Source: Rhodospirillaceae bacterium (lineage in GTDB: Bacteria; Pseudomonadota; Alphaproteobacteria; Rhodospirillales; Rhodospirillaceae). Taken from it: a stretch of 64,000 nt of DNA. Made by a program: the position numbers and the translations under genes. Of the stretch, positions 47,975-58,216 are shown one piece after another. The DNA is taken from NCBI GenBank assembly GCA_029245025.1, contig JAQWQC010000034.1, positions 124,001 to 188,000 on the forward strand. Direction: 5' to 3'. Numbering within the stretch: the stretch's first letter is position 1; each line of letters starts with the position of its first letter. The notes under the pieces were generated by a model, which had not been told where the DNA came from, searched no databases, and saw only the letters and a program-made list of their open reading frames with translations.

Positions 47975-48613
47975 ATGACCATACGTTTGCTTGAAGTCGC
48001 TACGGCTGGCGTGATTGCCGTCGCGATTTCCACTTCCGCCTTTGCCGCAGGACGTCAAGTCGGCCAGTACTCACCTTTCCCTGAAAAAACAGATGAGTTG
48101 GGTCAGGCGATGCAGATGGTCATCAAGACCTTGAATCATTCCAGCCGTGCCTATGAACACCAAGTAAATGACGCGCTAGTAAAAATGACTCTCGGTCATA
48201 TCCAGTTCGCTAAAGACAATGACCTTTTGGAAGAAATGGTTGATGACGAAATCAGAGTACAAAGCCCGATGCTGATACGCGTTGCTAAGATGATTGAAGA
48301 GTCTGGTGACAAAGAGCTCGCCCTTAAGGCTGTCTTCGAGCAAACAACCTGTCACTTCCAATTGGTTATGCAAACTGAAATGCAACCTGGTGTGCGCCGG
48401 TACCTGTTTCCCTATAGCCATGTTCTGGAGGAAACCCGTCGTATGGGTCAACACGACCTTACTAACGAAGAAATCTATAACGTTTGGCTGAAGCCACGTT
48501 ATGAGCGCTATGGTGAAGTGCTCGGCGTTCCTCTAAAAGTTGATCCTTGGGATCCCGAAACCCAAATCATCACAGTGCGTATTAAGGGTTTCGATCAAGT
48601 CTCAATGCGCTAA
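47975..48613 (+). CDS. Hypothetical secreted protein, paralog of the preceding gene
   Basis: MTIRLLEVATAGVIAVAISTSAFAAG signal peptide then DALVKMTLGHIQFAKDNDLLEEMV...PGVRRYLFPYSHVLEETRRMGQHDLTNEEIYNVWLKPRYERYGEVLGV. Confidence 0.75.
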   Translation: MTIRLLEVATAGVIAVAISTSAFAAGRQVGQYSPFPEKTDELGQAMQMVIKTLNHSSRAYEHQVNDALVKMTLGHIQFAKDNDLLEEMVDDEIRVQSPMLIRVAKMIEESGDKELALKAVFEQTTCHFQLVMQTEMQPGVRRYLFPYSHVLEETRRMGQHDLTNEEIYNVWLKPRYERYGEVLGVPLKVDPWDPETQIITVRIKGFDQVSMR

Positions 48614-48633
48614 CCAAAAATCATATAATTATT

Positions 48634-48666
48634 GAAAGGCTCCCTTATAAATTAAGGGAGCCTTTC
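48634..48666. terminator. Intrinsic bidirectional terminator between convergent genes
   Basis: GAAAGGCTCCCTTA-TAAAT-TAAGGGAGCCTTTC perfect 14-bp stem. Confidence 0.85.
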
Positions 48667-48754
48667 TTATTTCAGATGAGCAATCTATCTGAAGCCTGAA
48701 AGGCAGAGATAGCGCTTACTTTGAATTAAATGCTCGCCAAAGAGCTATGCTCTT

Positions 48755-50890
48755 CTAGAATCTCCCACTGATTGTTAGACGAGCGTTAACGGGCGCACCG
48801 ACAGTGACTTGATGTGTGCTATGCGAGTTTGGGAAGTACAGCGTGTCAGTCAGGTTTTCTATATTAAGTTGCAGGCGGAGCTGATCAGATAGGTCTAAGT
48901 ATGCTGCAGCATCAATACGCGTATAGCTCGGCAGGACAGCAGTGTTACCGTTGTTAACGAAGCTCTCGTCTTGATAAGTCATTCCCAGGCCGATGCCGAG
49001 CTTATCTGTGACCTGAAAGTTATTCCAGAGCGATGCCATGTTTTTAGGTAATTCACGTGGTCGCAGCCCTGCAGGGCCAGATCGCTTGACTTGCTCGCCG
49101 TCAAGATAGCTGTAACCAGCTGAAACAAACCATCTGTCTGTCACTTGACCCTGAAGCTGCGCCTCGAATCCCTCTATCTTTGACTCGATGATATCCAAGG
49201 TTGAGGGGTCATTATCAGCCACCTGAGGTGAACTCTGCTGTACTTCAAAAATGGCCGCTGTAAGGCTTAGGCCTTGATTAAAGTCCCATTTCACACCTGC
49301 TTCTAGGTTGGAGAATGTGTTCGGGTCTAGTTGATCATTGTTGCCATTGATATTTGCGAACTGTTCTCCGCTGCGAGGCAAAAAAGACTCGCTATAACTT
49401 CCGTATAAAGAAATATTTTCCTGAGGTTTGATTACTAGGCCGATGCGCGGCGATATTTCTTCATCCTTTCGCGTCCTTGTTTCGTTTGCGAGAACATTAA
49501 AAACTTCAATATCAAAGCTATCGAACCGAGCTCCAACAATAACGTCCAGTTTCTCAGAAATTTCGATCTCGTCTTGTATGTAAGCAGAAAACACATCAAT
49601 GCCCACGCGTGTATCGTCATTAAGGTCTGTAGAGAAGCTGTTTGTTGCTGTTAGGCCGGACGAGTTCACGCCGATGCCACGCCTTAAATTGAGCGGCCGA
49701 GCAATTGGAAACACCTCTTTGTCATCTGCTGTAGTATCCCAGAACGAGTTAAAGCGGTCTTGATTTGAGGACGTGTCTATATATTCGAAGCCAGCAACAA
49801 CCGTGTGAAGGAGGCCGCTAGTTCCAAATTCTCCAATTAAATTTCCGGATAAGATCAGGTTTTTACGATCGGTTGTGTCAACATAACCATCAAGCGTCAC
49901 GATGTTTGGTGTGGTCGCCTGACTGTAACCTGACGCATAAAAGTTCTGATATAGCTTTGCATAGTCGCCATAAGACGCGACGAAATTACCTTTCAGATTT
50001 TCGGAAAAGGTGTGCTGCAACGTCGCGCGCAGTAAATGGGCTTTGAGCTGTGTGGTATTGAGTTCGGGGTCAGCGAAAACAATATCTTTGAGTGCTTCAA
50101 CAGGACGACCATCTGATCCTGTTGGTATTCCGCGATCAATGAAGCGCTCATGATCGTTGTATTCATAAGACACATGTAGCGCCGTATTTTGTGCCAGTTC
50201 GAATTTGACTGTCGGATTTACGCCAAATCTATCACCGCTATAAAAATCACGATGATTATTTAAGCGCTCGTAAAACGCGTTGACTCGGAACGCGGATTCC
50301 TCACCTGTAGTAAAATTGCTGTCAATCTGAACGTCAAAAGCACCAAATGCGTCAACACTGGCCGCGTAACCAGAGAAGGTTTCTCCGGTCACAGCTCTCT
50401 TTGTGACGCGGTTTAAGATGCCGCCCGTACCACCACGCCCAAACAATAGCGCATTTGGGCCGCGTAAGATCTCGATCTGCTCTAAATTATAAACAGGGCG
50501 ATAATACTGAACGTCATCACGGACACCATCGATGAAGAAGTCGGCCGTTGAACGCACGCCACGAAATACAACAGAGTCGCGGTGCCCTTCACCCTGTGAT
50601 GTGTTCACCCCTGGCGTATAATTTACGATGTCGCCGATACTCTTAAAGCCCCGCTCTGTGATCTGCTCAGCGGTGACGATGGAGAGGCTTTGCGGAACAT
50701 CAATGATCGGAGTCGGTGTTTTGAGAGCGTTAATTTGATCGGTGTAGAGATATTTCCCTGTGACTACAATTTCATCAGGCGAAGTCTCTTCTGGTGACTG
50801 AGCTCCAGCTGAAGTAGCCGAGAATGCAAGGTAAAGGGCTGTTGCGCTAGAAAATTGGACAAAACATGATCTCACGGTGGGGCGCTCCAA
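48755..50890 (-). CDS. TonB-dependent siderophore receptor
   Basis: EIVVTGKYLY, TPTPIIDVPQSLSIVTAEQITERGFKSIGDIVNYTPGVNTSQGEGHRDSVVFRGVRSTADFFIDGVRDDVQYYRPVYNLEQIEILRGPNALLFGRGGTGGILNRVTK; C-terminal RLTISGRF. Confidence 0.95.
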   Translation of the reverse strand: MERPTVRSCFVQFSSATALYLAFSATSAGAQSPEETSPDEIVVTGKYLYTDQINALKTPTPIIDVPQSLSIVTAEQITERGFKSIGDIVNYTPGVNTSQGEGHRDSVVFRGVRSTADFFIDGVRDDVQYYRPVYNLEQIEILRGPNALLFGRGGTGGILNRVTKRAVTGETFSGYAASVDAFGAFDVQIDSNFTTGEESAFRVNAFYERLNNHRDFYSGDRFGVNPTVKFELAQNTALHVSYEYNDHERFIDRGIPTGSDGRPVEALKDIVFADPELNTTQLKAHLLRATLQHTFSENLKGNFVASYGDYAKLYQNFYASGYSQATTPNIVTLDGYVDTTDRKNLILSGNLIGEFGTSGLLHTVVAGFEYIDTSSNQDRFNSFWDTTADDKEVFPIARPLNLRRGIGVNSSGLTATNSFSTDLNDDTRVGIDVFSAYIQDEIEISEKLDVIVGARFDSFDIEVFNVLANETRTRKDEEISPRIGLVIKPQENISLYGSYSESFLPRSGEQFANINGNNDQLDPNTFSNLEAGVKWDFNQGLSLTAAIFEVQQSSPQVADNDPSTLDIIESKIEGFEAQLQGQVTDRWFVSAGYSYLDGEQVKRSGPAGLRPRELPKNMASLWNNFQVTDKLGIGLGMTYQDESFVNNGNTAVLPSYTRIDAAAYLDLSDQLRLQLNIENLTDTLYFPNSHSTHQVTVGAPVNARLTISGRF

Positions 50891-50928
50891 AGCTTATGAT
50901 AATTTACGTGATGTAAACTATGTTAATG

Positions 50929-50990
50929 TGATAATGATTATTAATAACAATGATAATGATTATTAATAGCACTGCGAATGATAATCAATA
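50929..50990. promoter_or_regulatory. Duplicated Fur-box-like operator upstream of the siderophore receptor
   Basis: TGATAATGATTATTAATA at 50929-50946 and again at 50951-50968 (22-bp period), plus AATGATAATCAAT nearby; resembles Fur consensus GATAATGATAATCATTATC. Confidence 0.8.
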
Positions 50991-51338
50991 CAAAATCGAA
51001 TTAACGCTATCTGTGGCACCTCAGTCGGCGAAAACCTCTCCGAAGAAGATGTCTCTACCGTTGCCTCGAGCACTTCGACAGTGGGATCAAGTTCAAGAAT
51101 TAGTTTCGTGAATTTATCAATGAGTAACGGAATTGGTGCTAGATTTGCGACGCTCCCAGACGGTTTGATGCGTATTCGAGTTCCCAATTAAAAAATTAAA
51201 TTTGGCTTCGGAGAAAAAGTGGCTCCACCTTCTCAATTGGGGTCGGAATTCTTCCATTCATCTATGATTTGATTTTAAAACTTGGCGAAATCTTGGTTCT
51301 TTGCCGAAACGGCATAGGCACTTAATGACCGCTTATTA

Positions 51339-51355
51339 ATTAGAATGATTCTAAT
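51339..51355. promoter_or_regulatory. Irr/PerR/Fur-family-type operator upstream of katG
   Basis: Perfect inverted repeat ATTAGAA-TGA-TTCTAAT about 100 bp before katG ATG; resembles alphaproteobacterial ICE TTTAGAA-N3-TTCTAAA and PerR boxes. Confidence 0.65.
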
Positions 51356-51389
51356 AAGTTGACAGCTTCAAGCGCCCGAATATATTTGA

Positions 51390-53738
<2,349 letters not shown>

Positions 53739-53789
53739 CAACGTCTACCAAGCGCCACGATTTTTGTTGGTGCTCGTTATATCAAGACT

Positions 53790-53820
53790 AAAGACCCTCG
53801 CTTCGGCGGGGGTCTTTTTT
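53790..53820 (+). terminator. Intrinsic terminator after katG
   Basis: AAAGACCCTCGCTTCGGCGGGGGTCTTTTTT. Confidence 0.88.
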
Positions 53821-53921
53821 ATTAGCTGGACCGCCATAACGTGGTCGTGACGCACAAACCTCATTTCGCTGATTGATCAACCCTGCGTAGGGTGTCTCCC
53901 TAATAAATGGGGGTCGCAATC

Positions 53922-54422
53922 ATGAAACCGTCTAAGCAGTTGGCCTCTATAGGATTGGCTTTGGCATGCGGTATGGGAATAGGCGCGCTCAGCGTCGGCA
54001 GTTTTGCGCAAGGCAATGCGCTCCGTTGGGTCAACGGCACCTACCCAGAAGCCTATGAAGCAAGTATGGATGCCTCATCCGCGGCCTTCGAGCGTAAGGA
54101 CATGGAAGCGACCCGGTCTCATATGGCTGAAGACTTCGCCACCTACGAATTACACGGCCCGGAATCACCGAAGCTGTTGGTCAAGGGTCGGGACAAAACC
54201 ATTGAGGTGATGAACAATTTCTTTGCCGGTGATTTTGGCTCAAGCTGGGATGGTGCTGAGGTCGAGAAGCTCGGCTCCATCGGCAACACCATGGTTCAGA
54301 TTGAGTACGATCGCTATAACATGGAGGGTGGTCAGATCACCATCCCGACTTTTGTCATCATCCAATATCAAGACGGCAAGCGCTGGCGCGAGTGGCGGCT
54401 TCGTCCCGATCCCGCCACATAA
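53922..54422 (+). CDS. Secreted SnoaL/NTF2-like protein
   Basis: Signal peptide then YPEAYEASMDASSAAFERKDMEATRSHMAEDFATYELHGPE...GRDKTIEVMNNFF pattern of SnoaL-like folds; start MKPSKQLAS at 53922. Confidence 0.65.
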   Translation: MKPSKQLASIGLALACGMGIGALSVGSFAQGNALRWVNGTYPEAYEASMDASSAAFERKDMEATRSHMAEDFATYELHGPESPKLLVKGRDKTIEVMNNFFAGDFGSSWDGAEVEKLGSIGNTMVQIEYDRYNMEGGQITIPTFVIIQYQDGKRWREWRLRPDPAT

Positions 54423-54449
54423 ACAGTCTGGTATCGAGAGAGAATCGCC

Positions 54450-56312
54450 ATGCGTCTAACACATGTCTTGTCCGGTTTAACGGCCGCGGCATTTTTGCTT
54501 GGGGCGACGGATGCTGTGCTCGCAAAGGGCAACCCAGAGCGTGGCAAAGTGCTCGCACGGGATTGCTTCGCGTGTCACGGCCCCGACGGGAACAGTCCAT
54601 CGCCGGTAAACCCAAAGATTGGCGGTCAGCACGAGCGGTATATTTTTCTGGCGCTGATGCAATATTTGGAGGGGGAGCGGAAACGCTCTTTGATGACGGG
54701 TTCTGTGCTGGGCAAGACAGAGCAAGAACTCGAAGACATCGCTGCCTATTACGCGGCACAGCCGGGATATCTCTCACGCCGGGAAATTCGTCAGCGTAAA
54801 CGGGAGGGCGTTTCCGCAGAACAGCAGGGTAGCCCCCAAGGCGGCGGCCCACCTCAAGGTGGCGGTGCGCAGCAACCCAAGTTTGATCACAGTGATCAGA
54901 TCGCCAAGTACAACAGCATGCTGGCCCAGGCGGTGTACGACGCTAGCCAAGTGACCGAGCAGGTAGACGAAGCGGTTTGTGCGGCCATCACCGGTGATGC
55001 TGGATCCGATTCCGATAACGACGGTCTGGCTGATGCCTACGATGCGGCTCCCAATGATGCGGGCGAATTTGTCACCGATGTTAGTGGTGATGGCTACTTT
55101 GAGATTTGCAATATCCAACAGTTCGAAGCCATTGGCGCGCTGGGATCAGGCGACGGCACAAGCACGACGCTTGATCGCACTGTCCGTATGACCCGCAAGT
55201 ATCAAGTGGTGCGCGATCTTGATGCTTCGGTGATAGAGAACTTTGAGCCGATTGGGGATTGCGGCCCCGAAGGCAACTGTATGATCACGTTTGATCGCTT
55301 TGGCTTTCAAGGAATCGTCGACGGGCAGGGGCATGTAATCCGTGGTCTGCGCATCTCGAAGCCTGGAGGTGGCGGTGTTGGTTTGTTCGGTGTGCTCGGT
55401 CAAGCGGGTACCGTGCGCAACATTGTGCTTGAAGATGCCGCCGTGGTTGGTCGCGGCGGTGTCGGCATGTTGGTCGGCAGTAATTTCGGCATCGTTTATC
55501 AAAATCGCGCGCAAGGCGAGGCGGCCGGTGAGTTGGCCGTCGGTGGATTGGTCGGCGGAAGTGCAGGATTTGTTGCCTACAGTGAATCGACAGGCAAGGT
55601 TTCCGGTAGTCAGGCGGCGGGCGGTCTCGTCGGCGATATGCGCGGTGCGGTCTACTTTAGTCACGCCAATATGGAAGTGGCGGCTATTCGCGGTATGGGC
55701 GGCTTGGTCGGTCTCAACACCTTTGGTTTTATTCTTAGCAGTTATGCAGAAGGCACGATCATCGGAAGCAATGACGTTGGTGGTCTGGTCGGTATGAACA
55801 CGGACGGTAAGGTGCGCAACAGCTATGCAACGAATACCGTTGAAGGCGACGGGAATAATGTTGGCGGTTTGATTGGTTTTCATTCCCTTGGTGATGTGCG
55901 CAACAGCTATGCAACGGGCTCTGTCTCGGGTGCCGATACGGTCGGCGGATTGGTCGGGCGCAATAATGGTATCGTCAAGCGTAGCTTTGCGGCCGGGCAG
56001 GTGACAAGCACTGGCGCTACCGGAGGAATCTCCGGTGCCGTTGTCGAAGGAGAAGTTGTCGCGAGCTATTGGTCTGCTGCTGCGCAGGCTAAAGACGCAG
56101 CTGATCTAGCCCGGTTGTCGGGCAATCAAACGGGTTGGTCTCCGGCACAGCCGCCTGTAGCTGACCTGATCGACTATTTCTGTGATGCAAACACCAATGG
56201 GTTTATCGACCCGCAAGAACGTTCACCGGACAACTATGTGTGGGAATTTGGCTCGTCCTCAGAGCCACCATCCATACGCTGTGCCTTACGCGCTGGGGCG
56301 CAAAACGGATAA
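54450..56312 (+). CDS. Secreted fusion: N-terminal class I cytochrome c domain, Gly/Gln-rich linker, Asp-rich calcium-binding-like motif, GLUG-type beta-helix repeats
   Basis: Signal peptide; GKVLARDCFACHGPDGN (CXXCH); QGGGPPQGGGAQQ; DAGSDSDNDGLADAYDAAPND; repeated GGLVG motifs. Confidence 0.85.
   Translation: MRLTHVLSGLTAAAFLLGATDAVLAKGNPERGKVLARDCFACHGPDGNSPSPVNPKIGGQHERYIFLALMQYLEGERKRSLMTGSVLGKTEQELEDIAAYYAAQPGYLSRREIRQRKREGVSAEQQGSPQGGGPPQGGGAQQPKFDHSDQIAKYNSMLAQAVYDASQVTEQVDEAVCAAITGDAGSDSDNDGLADAYDAAPNDAGEFVTDVSGDGYFEICNIQQFEAIGALGSGDGTSTTLDRTVRMTRKYQVVRDLDASVIENFEPIGDCGPEGNCMITFDRFGFQGIVDGQGHVIRGLRISKPGGGGVGLFGVLGQAGTVRNIVLEDAAVVGRGGVGMLVGSNFGIVYQNRAQGEAAGELAVGGLVGGSAGFVAYSESTGKVSGSQAAGGLVGDMRGAVYFSHANMEVAAIRGMGGLVGLNTFGFILSSYAEGTIIGSNDVGGLVGMNTDGKVRNSYATNTVEGDGNNVGGLIGFHSLGDVRNSYATGSVSGADTVGGLVGRNNGIVKRSFAAGQVTSTGATGGISGAVVEGEVVASYWSAAAQAKDAADLARLSGNQTGWSPAQPPVADLIDYFCDANTNGFIDPQERSPDNYVWEFGSSSEPPSIRCALRAGAQNG
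55350..56090 (+). repeat. GLUG-type protein repeats within the cytochrome fusion
   Basis: GGLVGGSAG, GGLVGDMRG, GGLVGLNTFG, GGLVGMNTDGKVRNSYAT, GGLIGFHSLGDVRNSYAT, GGLVGRNNG; identical 21-nt GTGCGCAACAGCTATGCAACG at 55812 and 55896 (84-nt period). Confidence 0.85.
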
Positions 56313-56347
56313 AGCGCTTTAGGCGCTCATATAGAAAGAAGACGATC

Positions 56348-57346
56348 ATGATCAATCGCCGCACTCTTTTGGCCGCTGCAGCAGTTATGGCGGTGGCTTC
56401 GCCGGTCACGGCCCAAGAGCGGATATCAAATTTCAAGCCGTTTGCAGATGGGGACATCTTTGTCGCTGCGACGATCATGGATCACCCCACGGATGATCAC
56501 ATGGGGACGGGGCGAATTTTCCAATATGACGAGGATCTCCAACTCAAAGGCACGCTCTACACCAAAGGCACCACACACAAAGTAGGCGGGCTCGCTTTCG
56601 CACCCGATGGAACTCTTTGGGCCTTCGCGCAGGGCACACCTGCTGTTGTCGAGATTGGTGATGATGGTGTTCAAAAGCCGGTGCGTAAGTTTTCGGATCG
56701 CACCCTCAGCAGTGTGACGTTTGGCGATGACGGCAGCTTGTTTTTTGGCGAACATTTGATCGGCAAGAAGCTCAGCGTTCCACCGCTCACAACACGGTTT
56801 AATCTGTTGCCTGGGCGTGACGTGATCGGCGACGGCTACGTCTTCAAGTTTAATTCTGATGCGGAGTTGCTCGAAGAATTCCCGACCGATACCCATGGCG
56901 GTGTTGCCGGCATTCACGGTGCCACGTCGACCGTGCTAGCCGATAACGGCACTCGCATGATTTACATTTCTGAAACTGGCAACCGGGTGATGCAGTACGA
57001 CTTGGCTAACCGTAAGCAATTGCCAGATCTCAAAGTGTTTGACGAGCACGAAGAAATTTTCATGGTGTTGACCATGATGCCGATGGTTGATGGATCTTTA
57101 TTGCTCAGCACGGGTAACGGCATGGTCACGCTGGACCAGCACACCGGTGAAATTATCAAGTACTACGATATGGACAGCAGCGGATGGGCCGCTTGCGCCC
57201 CTACGGCAGACGGCAAAAATATTATTGTCGGTAACTTCTTCAGCGGACAGGTTGTTCTGGTCAGCGTAGAAACCGGCGAGGTTGTCCAAAGCGCTTACAT
57301 TGGCCAGAACAATTCATTATCTGGTGTGGCGCAATACCCCGGATAA
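56348..57346 (+). CDS. Exported beta-propeller (SMP-30/NHL/YVTN-like) protein
   Basis: MINRRTLLAAAAVMAVASPVTAQ signal (Tat-like) then blade-like GGLAFAPDGTLWAFAQGTPAVVEI, SSVTFGDDGSLFFGEHL, TMMPMVDGSLLLSTGNGMVTLDQHTGEI. Confidence 0.7.
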   Translation: MINRRTLLAAAAVMAVASPVTAQERISNFKPFADGDIFVAATIMDHPTDDHMGTGRIFQYDEDLQLKGTLYTKGTTHKVGGLAFAPDGTLWAFAQGTPAVVEIGDDGVQKPVRKFSDRTLSSVTFGDDGSLFFGEHLIGKKLSVPPLTTRFNLLPGRDVIGDGYVFKFNSDAELLEEFPTDTHGGVAGIHGATSTVLADNGTRMIYISETGNRVMQYDLANRKQLPDLKVFDEHEEIFMVLTMMPMVDGSLLLSTGNGMVTLDQHTGEIIKYYDMDSSGWAACAPTADGKNIIVGNFFSGQVVLVSVETGEVVQSAYIGQNNSLSGVAQYPG

Positions 57347-57373
57347 GCCAGTCCTAAGATAAGGAAAATAGAT

Positions 57374-58141
57374 ATGACGAAGAAACGCATCGGACTCGCA
57401 GTGCTTGCGGCGCTCGGCGCTCTTATAATCTGGTCGTTCATTCCTAACCAATTCCCCGTTTATGAAACGCAAGCCAGTGCGGCCCCTGAAGGGGGGCACC
57501 ATGTTCTGATTTTCGGTGCCACGCGGAATTCGGGATTGGAAACCGCCAAGATTCTTATTGGTCGCGGTGACCGGGTGACGGCATTCGTTCGTGAGTCGTC
57601 AAATACGGCCGAGCTTGAGTCGCTGGGAGTTAATCTTGTTGTTGGTGACGCGCTCGATATGCCTTCGGTGGAAGCGGCGTTTGTCGATAAGGATTATACG
57701 TCAGTGGTTACAACCATCGCCTGTTTCAGTTGTGACCCCAAGCCCGATTATCTTGGCAACCGCAACGTTTTCGACGCGGCGGAAGCTGCTGGTGTAAGAC
57801 GTGTGATTCTCATGACGACGGTTGGTGCAGGCGATAGCTACGAAGCGGCACCGTTGCCAGCGCGCAATTTTCTTAAAGATATTATTCCACTCAAGACACA
57901 GGCCGAAGATCATCTGATGGCCAGCAGCCTGGACTACACCATCATCCGTCCAGGTGGACTTAAATCAGGTCCTGCGACCGGGCGCGCCTACTTAAGTGCA
58001 AGCCGCGAAGCGTTTGGCATCATCAATCGAGCTGATCTCGCCGGGCTGGTGGTCAATATAATTGATGACGACAACACCATCGGGGAGGTTTTGGCAGCCA
58101 TGGACGCGGACATGGTTTTCCCCTGGGACATGTTGTTTTAG
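57374..58141 (+). CDS. NAD(P)-binding NmrA/atypical SDR protein with N-terminal membrane anchor or signal
   Basis: MTKKRIGLAVLAALGALIIWSFIPNQFP then HVLIFGATRNSGLETAKILIGRGDRVTAFVR, YTIIRPGGL. Confidence 0.82.
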   Translation: MTKKRIGLAVLAALGALIIWSFIPNQFPVYETQASAAPEGGHHVLIFGATRNSGLETAKILIGRGDRVTAFVRESSNTAELESLGVNLVVGDALDMPSVEAAFVDKDYTSVVTTIACFSCDPKPDYLGNRNVFDAAEAAGVRRVILMTTVGAGDSYEAAPLPARNFLKDIIPLKTQAEDHLMASSLDYTIIRPGGLKSGPATGRAYLSASREAFGIINRADLAGLVVNIIDDDNTIGEVLAAMDADMVFPWDMLF

Positions 58142-58216
58142 CAAAAGCCTTAATCACCACTCTGGATTTTGTATCGTTTCATCCCCTAGTATGCGTCTCC
58201 ACTAGGGGGTGATGGT

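Noticed and set aside
50963-51187. 74-aa minus-strand ORF between receptor and katG
   Set aside because: Overlaps the Fur-type operator region, has no recognisable family and no convincing RBS.
55146-55883. 245-aa minus-strand ORF opposite the GLUG repeats
   Set aside because: Apparent regularity is the mirror of the sense-strand repeats.
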